Part shown: positions 28,530 to 38,661 of the stretch, piece after piece
Layout: each line of letters begins with the position of its first letter
Position numbering within the stretch: position 1 is the first letter of the stretch
Assembly (NCBI RefSeq): GCF_000725485.1
Contig: NZ_KL647033.1
Span: forward strand, 62,001 to 126,000
Direction: 5' to 3'
Length of the DNA stretch: 64,000 nucleotides
From: Nonomuraea candida
GTDB taxonomy: Bacteria > Actinomycetota > Actinomycetes > Streptosporangiales > Streptosporangiaceae
Translations under genes and position numbers: made by a program
Notes under the pieces: model-generated
Databases searched by the model: none
Told to the model about the DNA's origin: nothing
What the model saw: only the letters and a program-made list of their open reading frames with translations

Positions 28530-30404
28530 CTACTTCTTGGTGGTCTTGTCGCCGCCGGAGTCGGTGGACAGCGCGGCGACGAAGGCCTCCTGCGGCACCT
28601 CGACGCGGCCGACCATCTTCATCCGCTTCTTGCCTTCCTTCTGCTTCTCCAGCAGCTTGCGCTTACGGCTGATGTCACCGCCGTAGCACTTGGCCAGCAC
28701 GTCCTTGCGGATGGCGCGGATGTTCTCGCGGGCGATGACCCGGGCCCCGATGGCGGCCTGGATCGGCACCTCGAACTGCTGCCGCGGGATCAGCTCGCGC
28801 AGCTTCTTGGCCATGTCGACGCCATAGGCGTAGGCCTTGTCCTTGTGCACGATGGCGCTGAAGGCGTCGACCGCCTCGCCCTGCAGCAGGATGTCGACCT
28901 TGACCAGGTCGGCCTCCTGCTCGCCGGCCGGCTCGTAGTCGAGCGAGGCGTAGCCCCGGGTGCGCGACTTGAGCTGGTCGAAGAAGTCGAAGATGATCTC
29001 GCCGAGCGGCAGCGTGTAGCGGATCTCGACGCGGTCTTCGGACAGGTAGTCCATGCCGAGGAGCTGGCCGCGCCGCCCCTGGCAGATCTCCATGATCGCG
29101 CCGATGAACTCGGCGGGCGCCAGGATCGTGGACTTGGTGACCGGCTCGAAGACCTGCGCGATCTTGCCGCCGGTGGGGAACTCGGACGGGTTGGTGACCG
29201 TCAGCTCCTTGCCGTCCTCCATGACCACGCGGTAGACCACGTTGGGCGCCGTGGAGATCAGCGACAGCCCGAACTCGCGCTCCAGCCGCTCGCGCACGAT
29301 CTCCATGTGCAGCAGCCCGAGGAAGCCGACCCGGAAGCCGAAGCCGAGCGCGGCCGAGGTCTCGGGCTCGTAGACCAGCGCGGCGTCGTTGAGCTGCAGC
29401 TTGTCGAGCGCCTCGCGCAGCTCGGGGTATTCGTCGCCGTCGATCGGATAGAGGCCGGAGAACACCATCGGCTTGGGGTGCTCGTAGCCGGCCAGCATCT
29501 CCTTGGCGGGCTTGCCGGCCGAGGTGACGGTGTCGCCGACCCGCGACTGGCGCACGTCCTTCACGCCGGTGATGAGGTAGCCCACCTCGCCCACGCCGAG
29601 CCCGAGGTCGGCGGGCTTGGGCTCGGGCGAGATGACGCCGATCTCCAGCGTCTCGTGGGTGGCGTTGGTCGACATCATCAGGATGCGCTCGCGCTTGCCC
29701 AGGTGGCCGTCCACGACCCGGACGTAGGTCACCACGCCGCGGTAGGTGTCGTAGACGGAGTCGAAGATCAGCGCCCGGGCGGCCTTGTCGGCCGCGCCGA
29801 CCGGGGCGGGCACCGAGGCCACCACGTGGTCGAGCAGCTCGCGCACGCCCTCGCCGGTCTTGCCCGACACCTTGAGCACGTCGGACGGGTCGCAGCCGAT
29901 CAGCCCCGCCAGCTCCTCGGCGAACTTCTCCGGCTGCGCCGCCGGCAGGTCGATCTTGTTGAGGACCGGGATGATGTGCAGGTCGGCGTTCATGGCCAGG
30001 TAGAGGTTGGCCAGCGTCTGCGCCTCGATGCCCTGCGCCGCGTCGACCAGCAGGATCGCGCCCTCGCACGCCTGCAGCGACCGGGACACCTCGTAGGTGA
30101 AGTCGACGTGGCCCGGGGTGTCGATCATGTTGAGCACGTGGCCGTCCCACGGCAGCCGGACGGCCTGCGACTTGATCGTGATGCCCCGCTCGCGCTCGAT
30201 GTCCATCCTGTCGAGGTATTGGGCACGCATGGATCGATCGTCGACCACACCGGTGATCTGGAGCATCCGGTCGGCAAGGGTCGACTTGCCATGGTCGATG
30301 TGCGCGATGATGCAGAAGTTGCGGATCAACGCGGGGTCGGTCTGGCCAGGCTGAGTGCGCACCGAAGTCCGTTTCGACAGGGTTGAGGTCAAGCAGTCTT
30401 CCAT
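28530..30404 (-). CDS. lepA: Elongation factor 4 (LepA), ribosomal back-translocase GTPase
   Basis: 624 residues, the normal size plus a short N-terminal extension. GTPase motifs are [15 protein letters not shown], the switch region [18 protein letters not shown] and NKIDLP. EF4-specific C-terminal parts are [27 protein letters not shown] and the basic tail [27 protein letters not shown] at 30404 begins [29 protein letters not shown]. An in-frame GTG at 30359 gives a N-terminus closer to the Streptomyces protein and leaves more room for the divergent gene's promoter. The start is therefore uncertain between the two. Confidence 0.96.
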   Translation of the reverse strand: MEDCLTSTLSKRTSVRTQPGQTDPALIRNFCIIAHIDHGKSTLADRMLQITGVVDDRSMRAQYLDRMDIERERGITIKSQAVRLPWDGHVLNMIDTPGHVDFTYEVSRSLQACEGAILLVDAAQGIEAQTLANLYLAMNADLHIIPVLNKIDLPAAQPEKFAEELAGLIGCDPSDVLKVSGKTGEGVRELLDHVVASVPAPVGAADKAARALIFDSVYDTYRGVVTYVRVVDGHLGKRERILMMSTNATHETLEIGVISPEPKPADLGLGVGEVGYLITGVKDVRQSRVGDTVTSAGKPAKEMLAGYEHPKPMVFSGLYPIDGDEYPELREALDKLQLNDAALVYEPETSAALGFGFRVGFLGLLHMEIVRERLEREFGLSLISTAPNVVYRVVMEDGKELTVTNPSEFPTGGKIAQVFEPVTKSTILAPAEFIGAIMEICQGRRGQLLGMDYLSEDRVEIRYTLPLGEIIFDFFDQLKSRTRGYASLDYEPAGEQEADLVKVDILLQGEAVDAFSAIVHKDKAYAYGVDMAKKLRELIPRQQFEVPIQAAIGARVIARENIRAIRKDVLAKCYGGDISRKRKLLEKQKEGKKRMKMVGRVEVPQEAFVAALSTDSGGDKTTKK

Positions 30405-30418
30405 GGTGACATGCCCGG

Positions 30419-31411
30419 GTGATTGCCCGAACCGTCATCCGCCGCGGCCTGCGCCTGCTCGCGCTTGCCTTGGTCGTCGTGGTCGCGCTGGCCGCCCTCC
30501 TCGCCGCCGCGCTCCGCCTCCAGTTTACCGGTGCCCCGGAGACATGGGCCAAGAGCACCGGCAACGACGCCCTGTGGCTCGGGCACGCCTGGGTGGACGG
30601 CCGCCGCACGGAGGGCGACGTGGAGCGGCTGGCGGCGCGGCTGCGGGCCACGGGCGTCAAGGACGTGTACGTGCACTCCGGCCCTTTCGAGTGGGACGGC
30701 CGCCTCGACCCCGCCAAATACCCCAACGCCCGAAATTTCATCCAATGGATGCGCGAGCACCTCCCTGCCGTCCGCGTCTCCGCCTGGCTCGGCCAGTCCG
30801 TCAAGAACGGCCTCGACCTCGACGACCCCCGGTCCCGCGCGAACGTCCTGGCGGGCGTGGCCGCCGTCATGGAGCAGGGCTACGACGGCATCCACTACAA
30901 CTTCGAGCCGATCGGCGACGGCGACACCGAGTTCCTCGGCCTGCTGGAGCAGACGCGCCGGCACACCGCCCTGCTGTCCACCGCCACCCCGCAGATCGAG
31001 CCGTACCCCGGCCTGCGCCTGACCGCCAGGGCCGTGCTGGGTCACGACAAATACTGGTCCCCCGGCTACTTCCGGCAGGTCGTCGCGCGCGTGGACCAGG
31101 TGGCGGTCATGACGTACGACTCCTTCACCCCGTCACAGTCCCTCTACGGCGGCCACGTGGCCCGCCAGGCCGCCCTCGCCCTGGACCTGGTGCCGGCGGC
31201 CAAGGCCCTGTACATCGGCGCCCCGGCCTACCACGACCACGACCACGGCCTACCATGGGGGGACCACGCCGAGAGCGTGGCGATGGCCGCCGAGGGCGCC
31301 CGGCTGGCGCTGTCGGAGCACGGCCGCCGCGAGCGCTTCGGCCTGGCCCTCTATGTGGACTTCGCGGCCACCGAGGAGGATTGGCGCGAGTACATGACGC
31401 GATGGCGTTGA
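30419..31411 (+). CDS. Membrane-anchored GH18-like TIM-barrel protein, function unknown
   Basis: 330 residues. An N-terminal basic stretch and helix ([26 protein letters not shown]) anchor it or act as an uncleaved signal. The domain resembles a GH18-type barrel: [34 protein letters not shown], then [13 protein letters not shown], where GH18 enzymes have DGxDxDxE. Here the motif reads Asp156-His159-Asn161-Glu163, so the middle acids are changed. Later strands are [11 protein letters not shown] and [19 protein letters not shown]. It could be a carbohydrate-binding or altered hydrolase protein at the cell surface. The start GTG lies only 14 nt from the lepA start on the other strand. Confidence 0.7.
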   Translation: MIARTVIRRGLRLLALALVVVVALAALLAAALRLQFTGAPETWAKSTGNDALWLGHAWVDGRRTEGDVERLAARLRATGVKDVYVHSGPFEWDGRLDPAKYPNARNFIQWMREHLPAVRVSAWLGQSVKNGLDLDDPRSRANVLAGVAAVMEQGYDGIHYNFEPIGDGDTEFLGLLEQTRRHTALLSTATPQIEPYPGLRLTARAVLGHDKYWSPGYFRQVVARVDQVAVMTYDSFTPSQSLYGGHVARQAALALDLVPAAKALYIGAPAYHDHDHGLPWGDHAESVAMAAEGARLALSEHGRRERFGLALYVDFAATEEDWREYMTRWR

Positions 31412-31412
31412 T

Positions 31413-31442
31413 TTGAGCAGCCGCCTGAGTTATTGGTAGCCT
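31413..31442 (+). promoter_or_regulatory. Promoter of rpsT
   Basis: TTGAGC (31413-31418) and TAGCCT (31437-31442) spaced by 18 bp. This would give an untranslated leader of about 70 nt. The leader holds an inverted repeat, GGCGCGC (31457-31463) and GCGCGCC (31478-31484), that could fold near the start of the transcript. Confidence 0.6.
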
Positions 31443-31520
31443 GGGCAACTGCGTGTGGCGCGCCCTCTCTCGAGCCCGCGCGCCCCATCCATCACTTCAG
31501 ACTTTCACCGAGGCTTCTTC

Positions 31521-31793
31521 GTGGCGAACATCAAGTCCCAGATCAAGCGCAACAAGCAGAACGAGAAGGCTCGTCTGCGCAACAAGGCAGTCAAGTCCTC
31601 GCTGAAGACGGCTGTCCGCAAGTTCCGCGAGGCCGCCGAGCAGGGCGACGTCGAGCAGGCCGTGGCCCTGCAGCGAGTCGCCGCCCGCCAGCTCGACAAG
31701 GCCGTCAGCAAGGGCGTCATCCACAAGAACCAGGCCGCCAACCGCAAGTCCGCGATCGCCAAGCAGGCCGCGGCCCTGGCCGCCGCCAAGTAA
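31521..31793 (+). CDS. rpsT: 30S ribosomal protein S20
   Basis: 90-residue S20, full length: it starts [25 protein letters not shown] and contains [18 protein letters not shown]. Highly basic three-helix protein that binds 16S rRNA early in 30S assembly. GTG start at 31521, with CGAGG about 8 nt upstream. It is followed by a strong terminator at 31923. Its TAA stop region is echoed twice downstream (GCTGCCGAGTAAC around 31846-31873). Confidence 0.97.
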   Translation: MANIKSQIKRNKQNEKARLRNKAVKSSLKTAVRKFREAAEQGDVEQAVALQRVAARQLDKAVSKGVIHKNQAANRKSAIAKQAAALAAAK

Positions 31794-31873
31794 GCGTTCC
31801 GATCCGGCAAAGCGCCGCCAAAGGCATGCGCCACCGCCGGTGAGCGCTGCCGAGTAACGCTGCCGAGTAACCA
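31780..31873 (+). repeat. Stop-region repeats after rpsT
   Basis: The 3' end of rpsT (GCCGCCAAGTAAGCG) is followed 60-75 bp downstream by two adjacent copies of CGCTGCCGAGTAAC. Each carries an in-register TAA, as if the gene end had been duplicated and drifted. Confidence 0.55.
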
Positions 31874-31922
31874 CGCAGGCGCCGCCGCCGGGCCGACGCC
31901 GGCGCTCACCGGCTCGCGCCGA

Positions 31923-31961
31923 AACGCCGCATCCCACCTCGGGATGCGGCGTTCTTGTTTT
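31923..31961 (+). terminator. Rho-independent terminator of rpsT
   Basis: A perfect 13-bp stem, AACGCCGCATCCC pairing with GGGATGCGGCGTT, with a 5-base loop, followed by CTTGTTTT. One of the clearest terminators in the window. Confidence 0.92.
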
Positions 31962-32084
31962 CGTCGCGGATTTGTCACGGTTTCGATATCACACCGGCAT
32001 ATCGGGTGCGTCACCGTTACGAAGATCCCTTGCCTCGGCTCCCCCACCTGCTCGAAGGTGCACTAAACGGGCGAAGGGGGACAC

Positions 32085-35000
32085 ATGCGGGGGCCGTTGG
32101 TCGTCAAGAGGGCGTTCAGCGAACCGCTTCTGCTCCTGGCCGCGTTCGGTTCGATCCTGCTGGCGACCACCACGCTGGTGGCGCTGACCATGTACGCCTC
32201 CTCCATCGCCGACGCCGGGGTGCGCAGGACCATGGAGACGGCGACGTACCAGCAGACCGCCGCCACGATCAGCGCGCCGGTCACCGCCGAGACGTTCCCG
32301 AGGTTCGACGCGGCGGTCCGCGCGGAGCTGGGCAGGGCCTACACGCGCCCGCCCGCGATCACCACCAGCTTCCGCTCCGACTCCTACGCCATGCCGGGCC
32401 AGGAGCGGCGGCAGCGGCCCGAGCTGCTGCGGTTCGGCAGCTACGACGGGCTCGACCGGCACGCCAGGCTCGTCTCCGGCGCCTGGCCCCGTCCCGCCGC
32501 CACGCCCGGCTCCGGCGACACGCCGGTGGAGGCGGCGATCTCGCTGTCGGCGGCCTCGGCCACCGGGTTCGAGGTCGGGCAGCGGTTCACCACGCGCGGC
32601 CGGCTCGACCCGCGCCCGGTCGAGGTCCGGGTGGTCGGCGTCTTCCAGCTCAACGACCCGTTCGGCGAGCGGTGGGCCGGTGAGCAACTGCTCAGCCGGG
32701 GCGTGGAGCGCGGCGAGTTCACCACGTACGGGCCGCTGATGGTGGACCGCGAGACGTTCATCGCCCGCTTCGCCACCAGCGTCAACGCGACCTGGACCGC
32801 CGTGCCCGACCTGCGCGCGCTCACCCCGGAGCAGCTGCGCCCGCTGGCCGGCGCGGTCGCCGAGGTGGGGCAGCGGCTGAAGGAGGGCGGCTGCCCCAGC
32901 TGCGTGGCCTCCAGCCGGCTGCCCGAGATGCTCACCCAGCTCGACACCGCCTCGCTGGTGGCACGCTCCACCATGCTGATCCCGGTGCTGCAACTGCTGC
33001 TGCTGGCCGCGTACGCGCTGATGCTGACCGCGCGGCTGCTGGCCGACCACCGGCGCATGGAGGTGGCGCTGCTGCGCTCGCGCGGGGCGGGCACCGCGCG
33101 GCTGGCCGTGCTGGCGGGCGGCGAGGCGCTGCTGGTGGCGCTGCCGTGCGCGATCGTGGCGCCGTTCCTGGGGCCGCCGCTGCTGGCGCTGATCAATCTG
33201 CTGCCCTGGATCAGGGCCTCCGGGGTGCGGCTGGCGCCGGTGGCGGATCTGGGCACGTTCCTGGTGTCGTCCGGGGTGGCGCTGGCGGCGGCCGTGCTGC
33301 TGATGCTGCCGGCGCTGGCGGGCGCGCGGCGCACGTACGTGGAGGAGCAGTCGGCGCGCGGGCGCGGCGGCGGCCGCGGGCTGATCGAGCGGGCGGGCGC
33401 GGACCTCGCGCTGCTGGTCGTGGCCGGGCTGGCGATCTGGCAGCTCCAGCGCTACGGCGCGCCCGTCACCGCGACGGCGGCGGGCGGCCTGGGCATCGAC
33501 CCGCTGATCATCTCCGGCCCCGCGCTGGCCCTGCTGACGGGCGGCATGCTCGGGCTGCGGCTGGTGCCGCGCATCTCGCGGCTGGCCGAACGGGTGACCT
33601 CCCGGCGGCCCACGCTGGCCCCCGCGCTCGGGGCGTGGCAGGTGAGCAGGCGGCCGCTGAAGTACGCCGGGCCCGCGCTGCTGCTGACCATGGCGATCGC
33701 GATCGGCATCGTCTCCCTGGCCACCGCCGCCACCTGGCGCTCCTCGCAGACCGATCAGGCCCGCCACCAGGCGGGGGCCGACCTGCGGCTGTCCGGGCCG
33801 CCGGACGGGCCCGAGCTGGGGGCGTTCGGGCGCGGGACGGCGTTCGCCGCGCTGCCCGGCGTCACCGCCGCCTCCCCGGGCTTCCGCGGGCAGACCGAGG
33901 TGAGCGGCGAGAACGCGCTGCTGCTCGCGCTGGACGCGGGCAAGCTCGGCGAGCTGTTCCACCTGCGCCCGGACCTGTCGGCGCAGAGCGTCGGCGAGTT
34001 GTCGCGCGCGCTGCCCGGCGACCGCGCCGAAGGACTGGCGCTACCGGGCCGCCCCGCCAAGGTGACCCTGGAGGCCGAGGCGAGCGCGGACCTGCCGCTG
34101 CGGCTGGTGCTCTCCGACGGGCTCGGCGTGTGGCGTGACGTGTCGCTCGGCGTGCTCAAGCCGGGGACGAACCAGGTCGAGGTGGACCTGCGGGAGCTGG
34201 CGGGACGCAGCGGCGCGATCACGTACCCCGTGTCGCTGCTCGGCCTGGTCGCCGGCCCGCAGGAGAGCACCGCGAGCCTGAAGCTGACCGGCGTGCGCGC
34301 CGACGGCGCGGACGTGGCCGCGCCCGCGCTGACGATGAGCGCCGGCGGGCACGCCCCGGTCACAACCCCCTTCGTCCGCCGGCCCGAGCCGGGGCCCCTG
34401 CCCGTCGTCCTCACCGCCGACCTGGCCGCCTCGCTCAAGCTGGGCGTCGGGCAGTCCGGCAAGGCCGCCATCGACCGCCGGGTCATGCCGGTCAAGGTCG
34501 TGGGCGTGGTCGAGACGATGCCGACCACCGACGCCGGGCAGCGGGCCGTGCTCGTCGACTGGCAGACGATGCAGGCGCACGAGCTGGCCGCCGCGCAGCT
34601 CCCCCGGCCCGCCACGGAGTGGTGGCTGGCCGCCGGGGACACCTCGGCGGCGGTCAAGGCGCTCGACGGCCGGCCCGAATGGGACGTCACCGCGCTCGAC
34701 GAGCGCGCGCTGGCCGCCACGCTGCGCGACGACCCGCTGGCCAGCGGGCTGCAGGGGGCGCTGATGCTGGGCTTCCTGGCGGCGCTGGTGTTCGCGGCGC
34801 TCGGCTTCCTGGTCAACGCGGCCGTCGCGGCGCGGGAGCGGACGGCCGAGTTCGCGATCCTGCGGGCGCTGGGCGTCAGCTCCCGCCAGGTGTTCGGCAT
34901 GCTGGCGATGGAGCAGGCGTTCGTGGTCGGGCTGTCGCTGGCGGCCGGCACCGGGCTCGCGGTGGTCGTCGGCGTGCTGGTCGTGCCGCACATCGTGCTG

Positions 35001-35162
35001 ACCGGCCAGGCGGCGGCCGTCACGCCGGACGTGATACTCGACATTCCGTGGGCGGCCACCGGCGCGATGCTGGCGCTGGTGGCCGGGGTGCTGTTCGCGA
35101 TCGTCGCCGGGCTGGCACGCAACCTGCGCAGGCAAGGGCTCGGCCTTCGGGAGGAACAGTGA
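32085..35162 (+). CDS. FtsX/MacB-type ABC transporter permease
   Basis: 1025 residues. An N-terminal membrane segment (LLLLAAFGSILLATTTLVALTMYAS) is followed by a large extracellular domain of about 230 residues with one Cys pair (GGCPSCVAS). Then come membrane helices (LIPVLQLLLLAAYALMLTARLL, then AVLLMLPALAGARRTYVEE), a second extracellular domain, and a C-terminal FtsX block (LMLGFLAALVFAALGFLVNAAVAARERTAEFAILRALGVSSRQVF). Such proteins work as mechanotransmission or export complexes. ATG at 32085 is preceded by GAAGGGGGACAC. It overlaps the next gene (GTGA) and is first in a four-gene operon. Confidence 0.9.
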   Translation: MRGPLVVKRAFSEPLLLLAAFGSILLATTTLVALTMYASSIADAGVRRTMETATYQQTAATISAPVTAETFPRFDAAVRAELGRAYTRPPAITTSFRSDSYAMPGQERRQRPELLRFGSYDGLDRHARLVSGAWPRPAATPGSGDTPVEAAISLSAASATGFEVGQRFTTRGRLDPRPVEVRVVGVFQLNDPFGERWAGEQLLSRGVERGEFTTYGPLMVDRETFIARFATSVNATWTAVPDLRALTPEQLRPLAGAVAEVGQRLKEGGCPSCVASSRLPEMLTQLDTASLVARSTMLIPVLQLLLLAAYALMLTARLLADHRRMEVALLRSRGAGTARLAVLAGGEALLVALPCAIVAPFLGPPLLALINLLPWIRASGVRLAPVADLGTFLVSSGVALAAAVLLMLPALAGARRTYVEEQSARGRGGGRGLIERAGADLALLVVAGLAIWQLQRYGAPVTATAAGGLGIDPLIISGPALALLTGGMLGLRLVPRISRLAERVTSRRPTLAPALGAWQVSRRPLKYAGPALLLTMAIAIGIVSLATAATWRSSQTDQARHQAGADLRLSGPPDGPELGAFGRGTAFAALPGVTAASPGFRGQTEVSGENALLLALDAGKLGELFHLRPDLSAQSVGELSRALPGDRAEGLALPGRPAKVTLEAEASADLPLRLVLSDGLGVWRDVSLGVLKPGTNQVEVDLRELAGRSGAITYPVSLLGLVAGPQESTASLKLTGVRADGADVAAPALTMSAGGHAPVTTPFVRRPEPGPLPVVLTADLAASLKLGVGQSGKAAIDRRVMPVKVVGVVETMPTTDAGQRAVLVDWQTMQAHELAAAQLPRPATEWWLAAGDTSAAVKALDGRPEWDVTALDERALAATLRDDPLASGLQGALMLGFLAALVFAALGFLVNAAVAARERTAEFAILRALGVSSRQVFGMLAMEQAFVVGLSLAAGTGLAVVVGVLVVPHIVLTGQAAAVTPDVILDIPWAATGAMLALVAGVLFAIVAGLARNLRRQGLGLREEQ

Positions 35163-37738
35163 GGATCTGGCTGCTCGCCCGGGAGCACCTGGGCACGGTG
35201 GCCGTGCTCTTCGTGCTGACGCTGAGCGCCTGCCTGCTGGTGGCGGGGCTGCCCAGGGCGACGCAGTCGTCGTACGACGAGGCGCTGCGCCGCTCCCTGT
35301 CCGACGCGCCCGCCGTGCAGGCCGACCTGACCGTGGCCGTGGAGTCGCGCGGGCGCGGCGAGGACTTCCTGGAGCGCGCCCAGTTCGACTCCCGCGAACG
35401 CCTCTGGCGCGAGCTGCTGCCCCCGCACCTGCGCCCGCTGACGGCCGCCGGCGGCCACATGAGCGCCAAGACCACGCTCACGCCGATCACCGGCACCGGC
35501 GGCGGGACGTACCTCAACCTGGGCTGGCTGTCCGACGCCGACCGGCGCGTGAAGTGGGTGCAGGGGCGCGAGCCCGGCGCGCCCGCCACGATGCGGTACG
35601 AGGGCAGGACCATCCCCGTGTTCGAGGCCGGCGTCGTCGCGGAGGCCCTGCGCGAGCTGAACCTGCGCATCGGCCAGACGGTCATGATCGGCGAGAACGA
35701 CTACGCGGCCGTGAAGCTCGTCGGCGTCTTCGAGGCCGTCTCCCCCGGCGACCGCTCCTGGTCCCACGACGACGACCTCCTGAACGTCACCAAGATACAA
35801 CCGCCGGGCTCGCTGGACTTCGAGAAGCACGTCACCGCGCTGCTGTCCGACGCCGGGCTGCGGGCGCTCAGCGGCGAGGGACGCAACCTGACCTACCGCT
35901 GGGTCCTGCCGATCGACGCGCGGGCCGCCGACGCGCTGGCCGTGCCCGACCTCCAGGCGGCGGTCGCCGAGTTCGACCGGGTCGTCGGGCTCCAGACCAC
36001 CGGCAGCCCCTACCGGGTGGTGACCGGGCTGCCCAAGCTGCTCGGCGACTTCCTGGCCGCGCTGTCCACCGCCCAGACCGTGGTCTACCTGGTGCTCGGC
36101 GGGCTGCTGGCCGTCGCGCTCGGCGTGATCCTGCTGGCCGCGCAGCTCCTGGCCGACCGGCTGGACCACGCGCTGACCCTGGCCCGGGCGCGCGGCGGCG
36201 CGCTGCGGCAGGTGGCGGGCACGGCGGCGGGGCTGACCGCGCTGGCGGTCGTGCCGGGGGCCGTGATCGGGTACGCGCTGTCGTACCTCGTGCCGGGGCC
36301 CGTGCTGCCCGTCGTGCACGCGGGGCCGCTGGTCGTGGTGCTGGTGGCCGTCGGGTTCGCCGCGGTGCGGCTGGCGCTCGTGCACCGCACGCCGCTGCAC
36401 GAGCGGCGCGACGACGTGGCCGCCGCCCGGCCCACCGCCAAGCGCCTCACCTTCGAGGTGCTGGTCGTGGCGCTGGCGCTGGTGGGGGCGTACCTGCTGC
36501 GGGCGCGCGGGCTGGACGCGTCGGCGGGGCAGGATCCGTTCCTGCTGGTGGTGCCGGTCGCGCTGACCGTGGCGGCGGCGCTGATCACGTTGCGGTGCTA
36601 TCCGTACCCGCTGCGGCTGTTCGCGCGGCTGGCCGCGCGGGGCCGGGCCGCCGTGCCGTTCCTGGGGCTCACCCGGGCCGCCAGGGCGCGCGCCGCCAGC
36701 GTGCTGCCCGTGCTGATCCTGCTGCCCGCGCTGGCCGTGGCCGTGTTCGCGGCGGTCGTGTCCGACGGGATCGCGACCACGCAGCGGGTGGCGTCGTGGC
36801 AGCAGGTGGGCGCGCCGATCCGGATCACCTCCGGCCTGGAGATCCCCGCCGAGGCGATCGAGCGGGTGCGCGCGCTGCCCGGCGTGGAGCGGGTGGTGCC
36901 CGCGCAGACGGGCCGGGTGCAGGTCGGGTTCGGCGCCGAACGGGCCGAGGCGATCGCCGTGGACGTCGCCCAGTGGCGGCGGCTCCTGGACGACGCGCCC
37001 TTCGACCTGCCCCCTCTGCCGGACGGCGGGGCGCTGGTCTCGCCGGAGCTGCGGGGGCGGGGCACGTTCGAGATCGGCTGGCAGAAGCGGGCGAAGGTGG
37101 ACACGCGCGGCGTGATCGACTCCGTGCCCGGCTTCTTCACCAGGGGCAAGTTCATGATCGTGCCGCTGAGCGTGCAGGTGCGGCCGGCCGTGAACACGCT
37201 GCTCGTCCAGGGGGACGTCGCCATCTCCGAGCTGGCGCGGCTCGTCCCCACCGGCTCCGTCACCTCCCAGAAGGAGGCCCTGGCGGCCATCCAGGATGAC
37301 CCGCTGACCGGCACCGTCCGCTGGGCGCTGGTGGTGGTGACGGTGGCCCTGGCGGTGTACGCGCTGCTCGCCGTCGTCCTGTCGCTGGTGATCGGGGCCG
37401 CGGAGCGGGGCCGGGCGGTGTCGTTCCTGCGCACGCTGGGCCTGTCCGAGCGGCAGGCGCAGCGGCTGACCGTGCTGGAGATCCTGCCCATGATCCTCGT
37501 CACCGCGCTGGTCGGGCTGGGCCTCGGCCTGGGCCTGCCGGCCGCGCTCGGCCCCGCCGTGGACCTGTCGTCCTACGCCGGCGACCTGCCCGTGGGCGAC
37601 TACTCTCCCGACCTGTTCCTGCCGAGCGCGCTGGCGGCCGGGCTGGCCGTGGTGGCCGTGCTCGGCGCGTACGCGCACACCGCCATCAGCCGGCGCCGCA
37701 GTCTCGGCGCCGTCCTTCGAGTGGGGGACCTCGTATGA
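35159..37738 (+). CDS. Second FtsX/MacB-type ABC transporter permease
   Basis: 859 residues starting RIWLLAREHLGTVAVLFVLTLSACLLVAGL. It has the same plan as its neighbour: an N-terminal helix, a large extracellular domain (to about residue 300), a central helix bundle (VVYLVLGGLLAVALGVILLAAQLLADRLDHALTLARARGG), a second extracellular domain and a C-terminal FtsX unit (VVTVALAVYALLAVVLSLVIGAAERGRAVSFLRTLGLSERQAQRL). It probably forms a heterodimer with the first permease. The GTG start overlaps the preceding stop, and its end overlaps the first ATPase gene by 4 bases. Confidence 0.88.
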   Translation: MRIWLLAREHLGTVAVLFVLTLSACLLVAGLPRATQSSYDEALRRSLSDAPAVQADLTVAVESRGRGEDFLERAQFDSRERLWRELLPPHLRPLTAAGGHMSAKTTLTPITGTGGGTYLNLGWLSDADRRVKWVQGREPGAPATMRYEGRTIPVFEAGVVAEALRELNLRIGQTVMIGENDYAAVKLVGVFEAVSPGDRSWSHDDDLLNVTKIQPPGSLDFEKHVTALLSDAGLRALSGEGRNLTYRWVLPIDARAADALAVPDLQAAVAEFDRVVGLQTTGSPYRVVTGLPKLLGDFLAALSTAQTVVYLVLGGLLAVALGVILLAAQLLADRLDHALTLARARGGALRQVAGTAAGLTALAVVPGAVIGYALSYLVPGPVLPVVHAGPLVVVLVAVGFAAVRLALVHRTPLHERRDDVAAARPTAKRLTFEVLVVALALVGAYLLRARGLDASAGQDPFLLVVPVALTVAAALITLRCYPYPLRLFARLAARGRAAVPFLGLTRAARARAASVLPVLILLPALAVAVFAAVVSDGIATTQRVASWQQVGAPIRITSGLEIPAEAIERVRALPGVERVVPAQTGRVQVGFGAERAEAIAVDVAQWRRLLDDAPFDLPPLPDGGALVSPELRGRGTFEIGWQKRAKVDTRGVIDSVPGFFTRGKFMIVPLSVQVRPAVNTLLVQGDVAISELARLVPTGSVTSQKEALAAIQDDPLTGTVRWALVVVTVALAVYALLAVVLSLVIGAAERGRAVSFLRTLGLSERQAQRLTVLEILPMILVTALVGLGLGLGLPAALGPAVDLSSYAGDLPVGDYSPDLFLPSALAAGLAVVAVLGAYAHTAISRRRSLGAVLRVGDLV

Positions 37739-38661
37739 ACCCGACCCTGTCCGAGCTGGAAGCCGACGCCACGCGGGAGAAGGCCGCGTTCGGCGGCGAC
37801 GCGCACATCGTGTGCGACAACCTCGTGCGCATCTACAAGACCGAGGGCGTCGAGGTCGTGGCGTTGCAGGGGCTCGACCTGGTGATCGACAAGGGCGAGC
37901 TGGTGGCCATCGTCGGCGCGTCCGGGTCGGGCAAGTCGACCCTGCTCAACGTGCTGTCGGGGCTGGACGTGCCGACCGCCGGGGTGGCCAGGGTGGCGGG
38001 GATGGACCTGCTGTCGATGAACGCCAAGGACCGGCTGCGGTACCGGCGGTCGGTGGTCGGGTTCATCTGGCAGCAGACGGCCCGGAACCTGCTGCCGTAC
38101 CTGACGGCCCGGGAGAACGTCGAGCTGCCCATGAAGCTGGCCGGGAGCCGCCGGGGGCGGCGGGAGCGGGCGGAGGAGCTGCTGGAGCTCCTCGGCGTCG
38201 CATCCTGCGCCGACCGCAAGACTCCCGAGATGTCGGGCGGCCAGCAGCAGCGGGTGGCCATCGCGGTCGCCCTGGCCAACTCCCCGCAGCTCATCCTGGC
38301 CGACGAGCCCACCGGCGAGCTGGACAGCGAGACGTCGGAGCAGGTCTTCGACGCGCTGCGCAAGGCCAACAGGGAGCTGGGCGTGTCCGTGGTCATCGTG
38401 ACGCACGACCCGCTGGTCTCCGAGCAGGTGGACCGCACGGTGGGCATCCGCGACGGGCGCACCAGCAGCGAGACGCTGCGGCGCGAGGGCGCGGAGGGCC
38501 AGATCATCGCCGAGGAGTACGCCGTCCTCGACCGGGTCGGACGGCTGCAGCTGCCCCGCGACTTCATGAACGCCCTCGAGATGGAGCGGCGCGTACGTCT
38601 TGAGCTCGAATCCGACCACATCGGCGTGTGGCCCGCCCGAGAGGAGCCCTCAGATGACTGA
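37735..38661 (+). CDS. ABC transporter ATP-binding protein (LolD/MacB type), first of two
   Basis: 308 residues. ATPase motifs are GASGSGKST, Q-loop IWQQTARNLLPYLTARENV, signature MSGGQQQRVAIA, Walker B LILADEPTGELD and IVTHDP. It has an N-terminal extension of about 25 residues and a C-terminal extension of about 65 residues (EGQIIAEEYAVLDRVGRLQLPRDFMNAL) beyond the usual core. These may dock it to its permease or regulate it. It overlaps its neighbours on both sides (4 and 8 bases), so the subunits are made together. Confidence 0.93.
   Translation: MNPTLSELEADATREKAAFGGDAHIVCDNLVRIYKTEGVEVVALQGLDLVIDKGELVAIVGASGSGKSTLLNVLSGLDVPTAGVARVAGMDLLSMNAKDRLRYRRSVVGFIWQQTARNLLPYLTARENVELPMKLAGSRRGRRERAEELLELLGVASCADRKTPEMSGGQQQRVAIAVALANSPQLILADEPTGELDSETSEQVFDALRKANRELGVSVVIVTHDPLVSEQVDRTVGIRDGRTSSETLRREGAEGQIIAEEYAVLDRVGRLQLPRDFMNALEMERRVRLELESDHIGVWPAREEPSDD

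Noticed and set aside
33755..37678. Very long antisense frame (1307 codons) opposite the two ABC permease genes
   Set aside because: Its translation is dominated by Arg/Gln/Gly/His runs typical of the antisense of GC-rich genes, and the sense strand encodes clear FtsX-type proteins.
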